The notes: a model not told the origin generated them from the sequence alone. Shown: positions 28,133-37,904, counted from the stretch's first letter. The stretch: DNA of 64,000 nt from an uncultured SAR86 cluster bacterium (GCA_902602595.1 CACKRJ010000005.1:1-64000), one strand, 5' to 3'. Program-made: numbers and translations.

Positions 28133-29358
28133 TAATTATTTTTTAAGAAGCCAAACGCTTTATCAAAAAAGGTTTTATTATTTTCTAAGGTATAACCCTG
28201 CTTAATTTGGTCGAAACCAAAGCCTATCAAGCCTAAAGCAGTGGCATATATTGGATTTTTGAGAACTGATTCCATCCCATTAAATTTCTCTGGAATACCA
28301 AGTCTTACACTGGTTTGGAAAATAGATTCAGCTAGGGCAACGGCACCTTCCATTTTTGAAGTTCCACCTGTAAGAACTATGCCTGCAGGAATTTTATTTT
28401 CAAAACCGTTACGTTTTATTTCTGCTTTAACTAAATCAAAGAGCTCGACGTATCTCGGTTCAATAATTTCGGCCAATGATCTTCTTGATAAGTCTTCCGG
28501 AGGCCTACCACCAACCCTCATTACCTCTAAAGTTTCTCCATCTTGAGTTAGTTCAGCAGCTGCGCAACCATGTTTCTGCTTAATATCTTCTGCTTGGGCA
28601 GTAGGAGTTCTCAATGCAACAGCTATATCACTCGTTACTTGATCGCCCGCAATGGGAATCACTCCTGTAAATGATATTGAACCAGAGTTAAAGACTGCTA
28701 TATCTGTAGTTCCTCCACCTATATCGACCAAACAAACTCCGAGTTCTTTTTCATCCTCTGATAAAACAGAATATGAGCTAGCAAGTTGCTCTAAAACAAA
28801 ACCATCAACTCCTATCCCGCATCTTTTCACGCATTTTTCTATGTTTTGAATAGCATTATTTGCACAAGTAACTAAATGCACATGGGATTCTAATCTAACA
28901 CCAGACATCCCAAGCGGCTCTCTAATAGAGTCTTGATTATCAATAACATATTCTTGAGGAAGAACATGCAGAACCCTCTGATCAGATGGTATTGCAACTG
29001 CTTGCGCTGCTTCAATAACCCTATCTATATCACTTGCTTCAACCTCTTTGTCTTTTATACCAACTATCCCATGAGAATTTAAACTTCGAATATGATTGCC
29101 TGCAATCCCTACATAAACATTTTTAATTTTGCCTTCAAATGATGCCTGAGCTTGATCTATAGACTTTTGAATTGCGTCTGTAGTGGCATCAATATTAACT
29201 ACAACACCTTTTTTGAGGCCGCTAGATGGATAAGATCCCATCGATATGACCTCAATAGAATGTTGATCAACATACTTACCAATAATACAAACAACCTTCG
29301 AGGTCCCAATATCTAATCCAACAACATAGTCCGAATCTTTTGTTCCGTTATTTGCCAT
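28129..29358 (-). CDS. ftsA: Cell division protein FtsA
   Basis: FtsA is the actin-like ATPase that tethers FtsZ to the membrane. Actin-fold motifs VVGLDIGTSKVVCIIG, CLVDIGGGTTDIAVF and GIVLTGGTSKMEG are present. The C-terminal amphipathic membrane-targeting helix is FFDKAFGFLKNNY. Length 409 is normal. It follows ftsQ with an 11-base overlap but is not followed by ftsZ, which lies about 13 kb away at the other end of the cluster. Confidence 0.97.
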   Translation of the reverse strand: MANNGTKDSDYVVGLDIGTSKVVCIIGKYVDQHSIEVISMGSYPSSGLKKGVVVNIDATTDAIQKSIDQAQASFEGKIKNVYVGIAGNHIRSLNSHGIVGIKDKEVEASDIDRVIEAAQAVAIPSDQRVLHVLPQEYVIDNQDSIREPLGMSGVRLESHVHLVTCANNAIQNIEKCVKRCGIGVDGFVLEQLASSYSVLSEDEKELGVCLVDIGGGTTDIAVFNSGSISFTGVIPIAGDQVTSDIAVALRTPTAQAEDIKQKHGCAAAELTQDGETLEVMRVGGRPPEDLSRRSLAEIIEPRYVELFDLVKAEIKRNGFENKIPAGIVLTGGTSKMEGAVALAESIFQTSVRLGIPEKFNGMESVLKNPIYATALGLIGFGFDQIKQGYTLENNKTFFDKAFGFLKNNY

Positions 29359-29983
29359 AGTTTAATGCCGCTCCATCTTTGTATCTTAAATCAATAATAC
29401 TAGGAGTTAAGTTTTTTTCGAAAATATATTTTAAAGTTAGAGAAAGTTTCTTAAATACATCGGATGAAAGATCTGACCCTAAATTGATTTGTAACTTGTT
29501 TGTAGTATTAAAATACCAGCCTTCTGCTTCAGAATAAGAAACGGAAAAAATTTTTAGACTATGGATTTGTAGGACTGAATAAATTTCATCTTCAACTTGA
29601 GACCATTTCTCAACTAATTCAATTGGGATGAATAAATGCAGTAATTCAGGATATTCACCAAAATATGAAAACTTAGTAAACTCAGCATCTAAATAAAACC
29701 TATCTTGCCAAATATATTTGGGCTCTTTTGTTTCAATAAACAATTCTAAAGGTTTGAATGCATTTTTTTTAATTAAATAAGATTTTATCCAATTTTGATT
29801 ATTTAAAAATTTTGACAGGTTTTTCTTTGAACTCTGGCTTGATAAATTTAAAACTAATTCTTGCTCTTGTTTTAGAGTTGGAGGCTTCTCGAATACTATA
29901 ATGACTTTTTGATTTGTCCCACCTGAACAACCAAAGAAAATAGGGATTAAAATTAAAAATAATAGAGCCCTTCTATTTAGCAT
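29348..29983 (-). CDS. ftsQ: Divergent FtsQ with signal-peptide-like anchor
   Basis: FtsQ recruits FtsB-FtsL to the divisome. Homology is visible in NWIKSYLIKKNAFKPLELFI (POTRA-beta junction) and the C-terminal IIDLRYKDGAALNYG, which matches the FtsQ DLRY motif, and the gene lies between ddl and ftsA. The protein is short (211 residues), with almost no cytoplasmic tail. Its hydrophobic segment is only about 13 residues and ends FFGCSGG, which looks like a lipobox. The ATG at 29983 (MLNRRALL) is preferred over the track start at 30007 and overlaps ddl by 11 bases. Confidence 0.8.
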   Translation of the reverse strand: MLNRRALLFLILIPIFFGCSGGTNQKVIIVFEKPPTLKQEQELVLNLSSQSSKKNLSKFLNNQNWIKSYLIKKNAFKPLELFIETKEPKYIWQDRFYLDAEFTKFSYFGEYPELLHLFIPIELVEKWSQVEDEIYSVLQIHSLKIFSVSYSEAEGWYFNTTNKLQINLGSDLSSDVFKKLSLTLKYIFEKNLTPSIIDLRYKDGAALNYGK

Positions 29984-30887
29984 GGATAATTTCTTGCACA
30001 AGATCATTATATGAAAGACCGATGGACTCTGCAGACTTTGGAAATAGACTATGTGAAGTCATGCCTGGCACGGTATTGACTTCAAGCACAAAAAAATTAC
30101 TGTTTCTGTCCTGCAAAAGATCAACTCTTAACCACCCCTTGCAACCCATGACATCGAGGGTCCTTAAGCATATTTGTTTAAGCTTATTTTTCTCATCTTT
30201 TGAAAGCATTAGTTCAGAAAGCTGAGTGTCTTCATTCACATATTTTGCATTGAAGTTATAAAATGATTCAGAGGTATTTATCTCAACTGCAGGCAAGCAT
30301 CTTCCGTGAAGAATGGGCACTGTAAGCTCTCTAAAATCTATACTTTCCTCCAAAATAAATTGCCGTCTTGGATTTATACAATCAGAAATAGCTGACTCTA
30401 ATTCTTGGTTATTCGAAATTTTAAAAACATCTATGCTAGAGCCATCTTCTGCAGGCTTTAAAAAAAGTTCTTTAAATGGTCTAAGCTGATCAAAAAAAGC
30501 ATCATCTAGATTCTTCTCTATTTCTACGAGCGATGAAATACTAATCCACCTTGGAGTAGGAATTTTATTTTCTTTAAGAAGTTCTTTACAGGTATTTTTA
30601 TTCCAAGTGTTTGCACAAGCTTGAAAATTGCTACCAGAAAATGGGATGCCCTTTTGTTGCAAAAGTTTCTGCAATTCTCCAGATTCACCATCCTTCCCAT
30701 GAAGAGCAATAAAGATAAAGTCTTCTTTTGTTAGATTTTGGAACGAAAAGTGTTCTGGGTAGTCAATAAGTTGAACTTCATATCCCAAGTCTTCCAATGA
30801 TTGGAATATATGTTTTCCACTTTCAAGTGAAACTTCCCGCTCTGATGATTCCCCCCCATACAAAACTGTAATTTTTTTTATCGCCAC
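29973..30887 (-). CDS. ddl: D-alanine-D-alanine ligase
   Basis: Ddl joins two D-alanines with ATP for the peptidoglycan stem peptide. ATP-grasp features are TVLYGGESSEREVSLESG at the N-terminus, ALHGKDGESGELQ, the Lys/Glu ATP contacts (FLKPAEDGSSIDV) and the metal-binding LEVNTVPGMTSHS. Length 304 is typical of DdlB. It lies between murC and ftsQ, overlapping murC by ten bases. Confidence 0.96.
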   Translation of the reverse strand: MAIKKITVLYGGESSEREVSLESGKHIFQSLEDLGYEVQLIDYPEHFSFQNLTKEDFIFIALHGKDGESGELQKLLQQKGIPFSGSNFQACANTWNKNTCKELLKENKIPTPRWISISSLVEIEKNLDDAFFDQLRPFKELFLKPAEDGSSIDVFKISNNQELESAISDCINPRRQFILEESIDFRELTVPILHGRCLPAVEINTSESFYNFNAKYVNEDTQLSELMLSKDEKNKLKQICLRTLDVMGCKGWLRVDLLQDRNSNFFVLEVNTVPGMTSHSLFPKSAESIGLSYNDLVQEIIHAK

Positions 30888-32269
30888 TTTTTTTTAATCT
30901 CATAATTTAGTTTTGAGATTGTTCCTGCCCCTTGAGTAATTAAAATTGAAAAGTCTTGATGATTTTTTTGGAGCCAATCTATTGGATCTTGGCTTCCAAG
31001 ATAGTGAACATTTTTATGATTTTTCATTATCTGAAAAGCAAGTTTTTTTGATGAAATTCCTTTGATAGGTTTTTCACTTGCTGGATATATATCCAATAAA
31101 AGAAGAAAATTTACTTTAGAAAGCACTCTTACAAAATCATCAAACAATTGTTGAGTTCTTGTATATCTATGGGGCTCAAAAATCATGCATATTTTTTTAC
31201 GAGGAAATTTTTCTTTGGTTGCCAGAATAGTTGATAAAATTTCAACAGGGTGATGGCCATAATCATCTATTAACACATGAGGTTGATCTTCAAGATAGAT
31301 TTTTGAAATCTCAAATCTTCTTCCAACTCCCTGAAAGTCACTCAATCCTTTAGCAATATTCTTTATAGATATATTTTCTTCTATTGCAACACAAATAGCT
31401 GCAGTAACATTATATAAATTATGTTTACCGCTTAAATGAGTAGAAAATTTATAATTCTTCTTATTAACATGGTCTTTTAATTGAAATTTTTGAACGCCTT
31501 TTCTCAGCTTAATATCAACTATTTGGAATCTATTTTTTGCACTAAAACCAAAAGTAATTTGTTTTCTATGAATTTTTTTGGAAATTTTACGGATGTTTGC
31601 ATCATCTAGATTAAGAATAATATGACCATAAAAAGGTAAGTTTTCTGCAAAACTTACAAAAGACTGATTTAATTTCTCTTGGTCTGATTCATAGAAACTT
31701 AAATGATCATTATCAATGTTGGTGATAACAGCAATATCTGGCTGCAGATGTAAAAATGATCCATCACTTTCATCTGCTTCTACAATAATATAATTGCCAT
31801 CGCCGAGGTTAGAGCTTCTCCCAATGCTCAACACTTGCCCTCCGATGACATAAGTTGGACTTAAATTTGCTGCATTAAAAATACTCGCAATGATGCTTGT
31901 AGAGGTTGTCTTGCCGTGACTGCCAGCAATTGCAATGCTCCGATACGGCCTCATAAGAGTTCCGAGCATTTCCGCCCTTGGAATAATAGTTAATCCACAT
32001 TGCTTGGCATGCAAGAGCTCAGTATTTTTACTAGATATTGCTGATGAAGCAACAACTAAATCTGCATTTTTAATAAGCTTAGGATCATGACCAATTTGAA
32101 CTTTAGCGCCTAGTTTTTTTAATTCCTTCAGCTCATCTGTAATTACAAGATCAGAGCCCGTAACTTTAAAACCACGTTTTTGTAAAATAGTTGCAACTCC
32201 AATCATTCCCGAGCCACCGATGCCAATCATATGAATTTTTTTAAACTTTTGAAATCCTAGAGAAGACAT
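30878..32269 (-). CDS. murC: UDP-N-acetylmuramate-L-alanine ligase MurC
   Basis: MurC adds the first stem-peptide amino acid, L-alanine. The N-terminal Rossmann domain has HMIGIGGSGMIGVA; the ATP loop is GSHGKTTSTS; the Mur ligase GxHN motif is SGKHNLYNVTAA; and DDYGHHPVEI is MurC specific. Length 463 is normal. It follows murG. No murB lies between murC and ddl, so MurB must be encoded elsewhere. Confidence 0.97.
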   Translation of the reverse strand: MSSLGFQKFKKIHMIGIGGSGMIGVATILQKRGFKVTGSDLVITDELKELKKLGAKVQIGHDPKLIKNADLVVASSAISSKNTELLHAKQCGLTIIPRAEMLGTLMRPYRSIAIAGSHGKTTSTSIIASIFNAANLSPTYVIGGQVLSIGRSSNLGDGNYIIVEADESDGSFLHLQPDIAVITNIDNDHLSFYESDQEKLNQSFVSFAENLPFYGHIILNLDDANIRKISKKIHRKQITFGFSAKNRFQIVDIKLRKGVQKFQLKDHVNKKNYKFSTHLSGKHNLYNVTAAICVAIEENISIKNIAKGLSDFQGVGRRFEISKIYLEDQPHVLIDDYGHHPVEILSTILATKEKFPRKKICMIFEPHRYTRTQQLFDDFVRVLSKVNFLLLLDIYPASEKPIKGISSKKLAFQIMKNHKNVHYLGSQDPIDWLQKNHQDFSILITQGAGTISKLNYEIKKKWR

Positions 32270-32275
32270 ATTTTT

Positions 32276-33307
32276 TTATAATTTTAGAATTGAACTTAAC
32301 ATTCTTCTGGCAGCATGGAAATGATCTAAGCTGCTCTCTTTCTGAGACCATTGCACATATTCTTTATTCTCAATAACATTTTTAAGTTTTTTAGATAGTA
32401 ATTCCATAGATTCAGATTCTTCATGCACCAACCCCATACCTAAACCTTCAATATTGATAGCATTTAATAGCTGATGATTATCTATAGCTGATGGAAGAGG
32501 AATCATCACCGATCCTCTTTTTAAACTCATAGCCTCTGATAGAGACAATGCACCAGCCCTGGAAATAATAAAGTCTGCCCATACAATTGAATCTTGCGGC
32601 AAATCATAAAACTCTTTTACCTCAACAGAAATATCATGTGAATATAACCCTTTTACTCCTGAAGATTTTCCGCTTCCAGATTGATGTCTTACCTCTAGGG
32701 GCATGTCTAAAGCATTTAAGGCTATTGGTATATTTTGATTAATAAAATCAGAGCCTTGACTACCGCCAGTTATATATACCCTCAAAGGCTGTTGCGTGGG
32801 ATTCAAGGAAGAATTTTGATTTAATTGTCTTATAGGATTGCCAATGAGTATCATTTTTTTTGAAATCGGCTCGTTAATTGAAAATCCTAAAAAAATTATT
32901 TTTGAAAATTTTTTTAACATTTTATTAGATGTTCCCATAATCGCATTTTGCTCATGTAAGAAAAGAGGTTTTCTGCAAATCCATGCCGATAACCCGACAG
33001 GTAAAGAGATATATCCTCCAAAGCAAACGATATAATCAATATTGTTTTTTTGTATATAGAAAATACTTTTAAAAATTGAGGCTATTAAACCTACCAGGGA
33101 AGTGATTTTAAAAATAAAATTTTTTCCTCTAAACCCTTTCATAGGAATAGTTAAAAGTTTTATATTCTGAGGGAGGACTCTATTTTCTATGCCAGTTTTT
33201 GTTCCAATCCAAAGAACCTCATGATCATTTTTAATACATTCTCTGCCAAACTCTAGTGCTGGAAAAACATGGCCCCCTGTTCCTGCTGCAGAAATTAAAA
33301 ATTTCAT
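32276..33307 (-). CDS. murG: MurG glycosyltransferase (lipid II synthase)
   Basis: MurG transfers GlcNAc from UDP-GlcNAc to lipid I at the inner face of the membrane. The GT-B fold motifs GTGGHVFPALEF, LHEQNAIMG, the UDP-binding TGGSQGSDFIN and SRAGALSLSEAM are present. Length 343 is near normal. Its start shares a base with the ftsW stop. Confidence 0.96.
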   Translation of the reverse strand: MKFLISAAGTGGHVFPALEFGRECIKNDHEVLWIGTKTGIENRVLPQNIKLLTIPMKGFRGKNFIFKITSLVGLIASIFKSIFYIQKNNIDYIVCFGGYISLPVGLSAWICRKPLFLHEQNAIMGTSNKMLKKFSKIIFLGFSINEPISKKMILIGNPIRQLNQNSSLNPTQQPLRVYITGGSQGSDFINQNIPIALNALDMPLEVRHQSGSGKSSGVKGLYSHDISVEVKEFYDLPQDSIVWADFIISRAGALSLSEAMSLKRGSVMIPLPSAIDNHQLLNAINIEGLGMGLVHEESESMELLSKKLKNVIENKEYVQWSQKESSLDHFHAARRMLSSILKL

Positions 33308-34410
33308 TACTTTATCGTCTTATTCTCAAAATTAATTCTCAGCACCATACCCATTAAAAACATAAATAAAATTAAGCTTGTGCCCCCATAGCTTATAAAA
33401 GGAAGAGTTAACCCTTTTGTTGGCAAGATTCCAAGATTTACTCCTATATTAAACACTACTTGAATTGCAATCAAAATACCTGCTCCAAAAGCAAGAAATC
33501 CTTGAAATAACTTACCTAGTTCTAGTGCTTTTATTGATGTCTTAAAAATGCCTAGAATTAATAAAGCAAATAAAAAAATTACCATTAACCCTCCAACTAA
33601 TCCAAACTCTTCAACAATTACTGCAAAAATAAAATCAGTATGTGGCTCGGGCAAGTATAAATTTTTTTGCAAACCATTCCCTAAACCTAGGCCAAACCAC
33701 TCTCCCCTACCAATGCCTAGTAATGCATTTGATAACTGCCATCCGGGCCCATAAAAATTCTCAAACGGTTCAGTAAATGAAATAAATCTTATGTACCTAT
33801 AAGGTTCTAGGTATACAGCAACAATAGCCAGCGCGGCCATAAGCAAGATTAATAGTGAGAACTGCAAAAATGAAATTCCTGCAAAAAACAATATTGCAAT
33901 CACCAAAGCTCCAATTACAAGTGTCGATCCAAGATCAGGCTGAGACATAATTAATAGCCCAAAAAGAGCTAAAACAGCTAAAGGCCTTAAAAAACCCAAT
34001 GAAGTATTAATTTCACTTAGTCTTCTAACGCAATAACCTGAAATATATATCACTAAAGCTATCTTGCTTACTTCTGAGGGTTGAATATTTATTGGGCCAA
34101 TTCTAATCCATCTGAGGCTTCCATTAACTTCTGTGCCCACCCCAGGAAAAAAAAGAGCAATAAGCAACAAAAAAGAACCAATTAAAATTGCCCAATCTAA
34201 GGTTAAAAGTAAATTTGACGGTATGCTTAAAGCGATAATAGTTGCAAAGACACCAATAATAAAAAAAATTATTTGCCTTGCAACAAAATGAAAGGGAGTC
34301 CCATAAATATCCTCAGATACATAAATGCTTGAAGATGCGACCATCACCAAACCAATAAACAACAAAGATAGATAGGGCAGAACAATTAATATGTTGTCGC
34401 GATCAATCAT
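33307..34410 (-). CDS. ftsW: SEDS glycosyltransferase FtsW
   Basis: FtsW is the septal peptidoglycan glycosyltransferase that works with FtsI. About ten membrane helices are visible. SEDS motifs include NGSLRWIRIGPINIQPSEVSK, SQPDLGSTLV (with the conserved Asp), PEPHTDFIFAVIVEE and the C-terminal LPFISYGGTSLI. Length 367 is compact. It overlaps murD by eight bases. Confidence 0.96.
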   Translation of the reverse strand: MIDRDNILIVLPYLSLLFIGLVMVASSSIYVSEDIYGTPFHFVARQIIFFIIGVFATIIALSIPSNLLLTLDWAILIGSFLLLIALFFPGVGTEVNGSLRWIRIGPINIQPSEVSKIALVIYISGYCVRRLSEINTSLGFLRPLAVLALFGLLIMSQPDLGSTLVIGALVIAILFFAGISFLQFSLLILLMAALAIVAVYLEPYRYIRFISFTEPFENFYGPGWQLSNALLGIGRGEWFGLGLGNGLQKNLYLPEPHTDFIFAVIVEEFGLVGGLMVIFLFALLILGIFKTSIKALELGKLFQGFLAFGAGILIAIQVVFNIGVNLGILPTKGLTLPFISYGGTSLILFMFLMGMVLRINFENKTIK

Positions 34411-35464
34411 TTGAATTCATTGCAAGCTTTATAAAATGATCCCCTCGCTCTTCAAAGTTTTGATAATCTTGACCGCTTGGATGACCAGGTGAAAAAAGTA
34501 TATGAGTTTGAGAATCATATTTTTCTTTAAAGATAGATCTCATTACAGATGAAAGGCCTTGATTATGGAACATTACTTTTTCTGGATGAAATATTTTCCT
34601 TGATATCTCTTCTGCATGATTGCCGAAAATATAAACCTTTGTTGGGCCTTCAACTTCATAGCTTTCATATTGTTCTTTATCTGGATCTCCGCAAAGGATC
34701 AATACATAAGGGTTAGACATTTTATTTAATGCAAATTTTAGTGCGGTCAAATTAGTTGCCTTAGAATCATTGATAAATACCATTTGATCTCGCGTTACTA
34801 TGTATTGATGTCTGTGGGGCAAATCTTTTAACTGGATATCTTGCACTAATCTTTGAGGTCTGCCAGTAATCATGGACCATAATTTTCTTGGATCAGACTC
34901 TTCCGTTGTTTTTTTTGATTCTTTGATTTTATTTTTTACTTTCTTATACTCTTCAAAATTTACATGATGATCAATATGATCAGGAGAAATATTTAAGAGA
35001 ACTCCGAAATCTAGCTGAATCTCTTTTATCTTCTCAAGCTGAAAGCTAGAAAGCTCAATTATTGAATATCGACAAGAATTAATATTATCCAATACTGGCG
35101 CGCCAATATTACCAACTAATTGAGATTCTTCTAAAAGCTGGTGCAGGTGATAACAGCAAGTACTTTTTCCATTAGTGCCAGTAATTCCAATTTTGTATGA
35201 CTTATCCTCTTTAAAAAAAATATCTATATCAGTTAAATATGGAATTTTATTAAATTCTCCATTTGCATAAATTTTCTTTATATTGATTCCGGGGCTCAAA
35301 TAAACTATCTCATATGACTCTAATTTTTTTTGATTGGGCAATTTATTAAAGATATTAGGTCCTTTCACATTTTGGTCATAGATTTCGTAAGCTTTACCTT
35401 TTTTTTTCAAATACCTTTCTATGGATTGGCCTGTAACTCCATAACCAAAAATAAGGGCTTTCAT
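34403..35464 (-). CDS. murD: Truncated-core MurD (UDP-MurNAc-Ala-D-Glu ligase)
   Basis: MurD adds D-glutamate to UDP-MurNAc-L-Ala. The N-terminal domain, ATP loop GITGTNGKST (residues 93-102), LSSFQLE, ISPDHIDHH (about 159-167), the carbamyl-lysine candidate in EEYKKVKNKI, then LPHRHQYI (about 215) and NDSKATNLTAL are clear. At 353 residues it is some 85 shorter than E. coli MurD. About 60 of these are missing between the carbamyl-lysine region and LPHR, a stretch that normally includes the GxHN motif. The reading frame is intact and lies in the correct dcw position, so it is probably functional but structurally unusual. Confidence 0.88.
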   Translation of the reverse strand: MKALIFGYGVTGQSIERYLKKKGKAYEIYDQNVKGPNIFNKLPNQKKLESYEIVYLSPGINIKKIYANGEFNKIPYLTDIDIFFKEDKSYKIGITGTNGKSTCCYHLHQLLEESQLVGNIGAPVLDNINSCRYSIIELSSFQLEKIKEIQLDFGVLLNISPDHIDHHVNFEEYKKVKNKIKESKKTTEESDPRKLWSMITGRPQRLVQDIQLKDLPHRHQYIVTRDQMVFINDSKATNLTALKFALNKMSNPYVLILCGDPDKEQYESYEVEGPTKVYIFGNHAEEISRKIFHPEKVMFHNQGLSSVMRSIFKEKYDSQTHILFSPGHPSGQDYQNFEERGDHFIKLAMNSND

Positions 35465-35470
35465 TGAGGG

Positions 35471-36556
35471 TTATCTGAGCTTTAATGTTGCAAGTGCAAA
35501 TAAGACAAGTACAAAAGTTATTATCCAAAATCGAACAATAACTTTTGGTTCGGCCCAGCCTTTTAATTCAAAATGATGATGAATGGGTGCCATCAAAAAG
35601 ACTCTTTTGCCTCTTAATTTATATGAGCCCACTTGAATAATTACGCTCAAAGTTTCCATCACAAAAACTCCTGCCATAATTGCAAATACTATCTCATGTC
35701 TTATTAAAACTGCCAGGGTGCCTAAAATTCCCCCGAGTGTTAAAGATCCTAAATCTCCCATAAATATCTGAGCAGGGTATGTGTTGTACCAAAGAAAGCC
35801 TATGCCAGCCCCGATCAAGGCTCCACAAAACACAATTAACTCCCCACTAAGCGGGTTAAATGGGATGAATAAATAATCAGAGATGATTAAGTTTCCAGAT
35901 GCATAAGCAATGAGGCCAAGACCGCCAGCTATCAAGACTGATGGCAAAATTGCAAGTCCATCTAGACCGTCGGTGAGATTAACTGCATTAGATGAACCAA
36001 TGATTACAAAAATGCTAATTAACAGAAAAATAAAAGGTGAAATTACAAATATATATTCTTTATTGAAAGGTAAAATAAAAATTTGTTCGTTTCCATTGGG
36101 GGAAACCTGCAACATAAATAACATTGAGAGCAAAGCAAAAAGAAATTGCAAAATAAGCTTATATTTTCCTTTTAAGCCTTTTGAGTCTTTTTCCTTTATT
36201 TTCAACCAGTCATCTAAAAATCCTATAGAGCTAAATGAGACGGTAATAAATATAAGAATCCATATGTATGGATTGTTAAAATCTGACCAGAGCAATGTTG
36301 AAATAATTAATGAGAAAATAATAATTAAACCTCCCATGGTGGGTGTGCCAGTCTTTGCAAGATGTGTTTCAGGCCCATCTCCCCTGATGGATTGTGAGAA
36401 TTGAATATTTGTTAAAAATCTAATTAAGGTTGGACCAAGAAAAATTGATAGCATTAGCGCTGTAAGAGTCCCCCCAATAGTTCTTACAGTTAAATAACGC
36501 AGTACATCGAAGCCAGAATCATATGTCATTAGCCAAGTGCCAAATAATTCGATCAT
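35471..36556 (-). CDS. mraY: Phospho-MurNAc-pentapeptide translocase MraY
   Basis: MraY attaches the pentapeptide precursor to undecaprenyl phosphate, making lipid I. It is an integral membrane protein with about ten helices. The motifs TPTMGGLIII, the catalytic NLTDGLDGLA, FLWYNTYPAQIFMGDLGSL and the HHHFELKGW loop are all present. Length 361 is standard. It lies between murF and murD. Confidence 0.98.
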   Translation of the reverse strand: MIELFGTWLMTYDSGFDVLRYLTVRTIGGTLTALMLSIFLGPTLIRFLTNIQFSQSIRGDGPETHLAKTGTPTMGGLIIIFSLIISTLLWSDFNNPYIWILIFITVSFSSIGFLDDWLKIKEKDSKGLKGKYKLILQFLFALLSMLFMLQVSPNGNEQIFILPFNKEYIFVISPFIFLLISIFVIIGSSNAVNLTDGLDGLAILPSVLIAGGLGLIAYASGNLIISDYLFIPFNPLSGELIVFCGALIGAGIGFLWYNTYPAQIFMGDLGSLTLGGILGTLAVLIRHEIVFAIMAGVFVMETLSVIIQVGSYKLRGKRVFLMAPIHHHFELKGWAEPKVIVRFWIITFVLVLFALATLKLR

Positions 36557-36557
36557 A

Positions 36558-37904
36558 TTATTTCCATAAGTTTAGAATTTCTTCCATTCGCATTGATCTT
36601 GATCCTTTTAGTAGTATTTTCTCTTTACCTTTAAGATTTTTTTTCAAGAAATTTACTAACTCCAGCTTATGTTTAAAGAAAAAACCATTATTGCCAAATG
36701 CAAATACTGTATGACGGATTAAATCTCCATATCCAATTAAACAATCTACTCCATGTATTTTGGCATAGTCTCCTAAGTCAATGTGTAGTTTTTTTCTAAA
36801 TCTTCCCAACTCTCTCATGTCTCCAAGGATGGCAACCTTTCTTCCCTGAAATTGACTCAAAACATCTAATGCAGCCTTCATAGAATCAGGATTAGCATTA
36901 TATGAATCGTCGATGACCGTTGATTGTTTAACCCATAATTTTAAATCTAAGCGCTGAGGTGAATTCTTGAGTCCTCTCAGCCCATCTGTAAAGTCCTTCA
37001 TGTTTAACCGAGCAGCATAAATTGCTGCAAAAGAAGCCAGAATATTTACTACATTATGCATTCCTATAAGTTTTGTTTTTATTTGGACTTTTTTCTTTAA
37101 GTGGGCCGATTCAATAAAAAAGGATAGGCCTTCTTTTGTCATCTTAATTTTAGATGGGAAAAAAGATGCTGAAGGCTCCAAGCCAAATGTATAAAAGGTA
37201 ATATCATTCCTCATTTTTTTCCAGTAATTTACATATTGACCGTTTGGAATAATCGCTGAGCCGTTTTTTTTGATGTTATTTATAAGCTCGGACTTTACCT
37301 GCAGGACTCCCTTTACTGAATTTAATCCCTCTAAATGAGAATGACCTATATGAGTAATGATGCCAATATTTGGCTTAATTATTTTTGAAAGCAGATCTAT
37401 ATCACCTGGCTTTGCTGCGCCCATCTCGAAAATTGCTGTGCTATTTTGTGAGTCCAGCTCTAACGCACAAAGTGGTAAACCAATTTCATTATTGTAGTTT
37501 TGGTAAGTGCCATAACTATTTTTTATGCAAGTATTTAAAATAGTTTTGGTTGTTGTTTTCCCATTGCTGCCAGTAATCCCAATAACTATTCCTTTATATC
37601 TTTCAATTGCCATCTCAGCAGCACTAATCAAACATTCTTCGGGACTTTTAACTGAAATAACTTTTGGTGAAAAAGCTATAGAATCTGAAATTTTGCTCTT
37701 TCTTATAATTGCTAACGATGCTCCTTTGTTGATTGCATCTTCCGCATAAAAACTGCCATCCTCTTTTGAGCCATTCAGACCAAAAAAAACTGAATTCTTT
37801 TTTACATTCCGTGAATCTATTTGGAAATTACTAATTGGTAAATTTAATTCATTATCAAGCTGAAGGAGAGTAAATAAATCTTTTGTATTATTAATTAGTT
37901 TCAT
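36558..37904 (-). CDS. murF: MurF, D-Ala-D-Ala adding enzyme
   Basis: MurF adds D-Ala-D-Ala to the UDP-MurNAc-tripeptide. The N-terminal substrate domain has FQIDSRNVKKNSVFFGLNGSKEDG; the ATP loop is ITGSNGKTTTKT; the Mur ligase core includes GMHNVVNILA; DDSYNANPDSMKAAL and GDMRELG follow. Length 448 is normal. It overlaps murE by 14 bases. Confidence 0.97.
   Translation of the reverse strand: MKLINNTKDLFTLLQLDNELNLPISNFQIDSRNVKKNSVFFGLNGSKEDGSFYAEDAINKGASLAIIRKSKISDSIAFSPKVISVKSPEECLISAAEMAIERYKGIVIGITGSNGKTTTKTILNTCIKNSYGTYQNYNNEIGLPLCALELDSQNSTAIFEMGAAKPGDIDLLSKIIKPNIGIITHIGHSHLEGLNSVKGVLQVKSELINNIKKNGSAIIPNGQYVNYWKKMRNDITFYTFGLEPSASFFPSKIKMTKEGLSFFIESAHLKKKVQIKTKLIGMHNVVNILASFAAIYAARLNMKDFTDGLRGLKNSPQRLDLKLWVKQSTVIDDSYNANPDSMKAALDVLSQFQGRKVAILGDMRELGRFRKKLHIDLGDYAKIHGVDCLIGYGDLIRHTVFAFGNNGFFFKHKLELVNFLKKNLKGKEKILLKGSRSMRMEEILNLWK

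Noticed and set aside
34403-35464. murD as a frameshifted pseudogene
   Set aside because: Both halves are in one open frame, conserved motifs continue on either side of the gap, and no leftover MurD sequence is seen in other frames.
35910-36404. 164-residue plus-strand ORF
   Set aside because: It lies wholly antisense to the well-supported mraY, has no recognisable domain or RBS, and its Lys/Ile-rich composition is typical of the complement of a membrane-protein gene.
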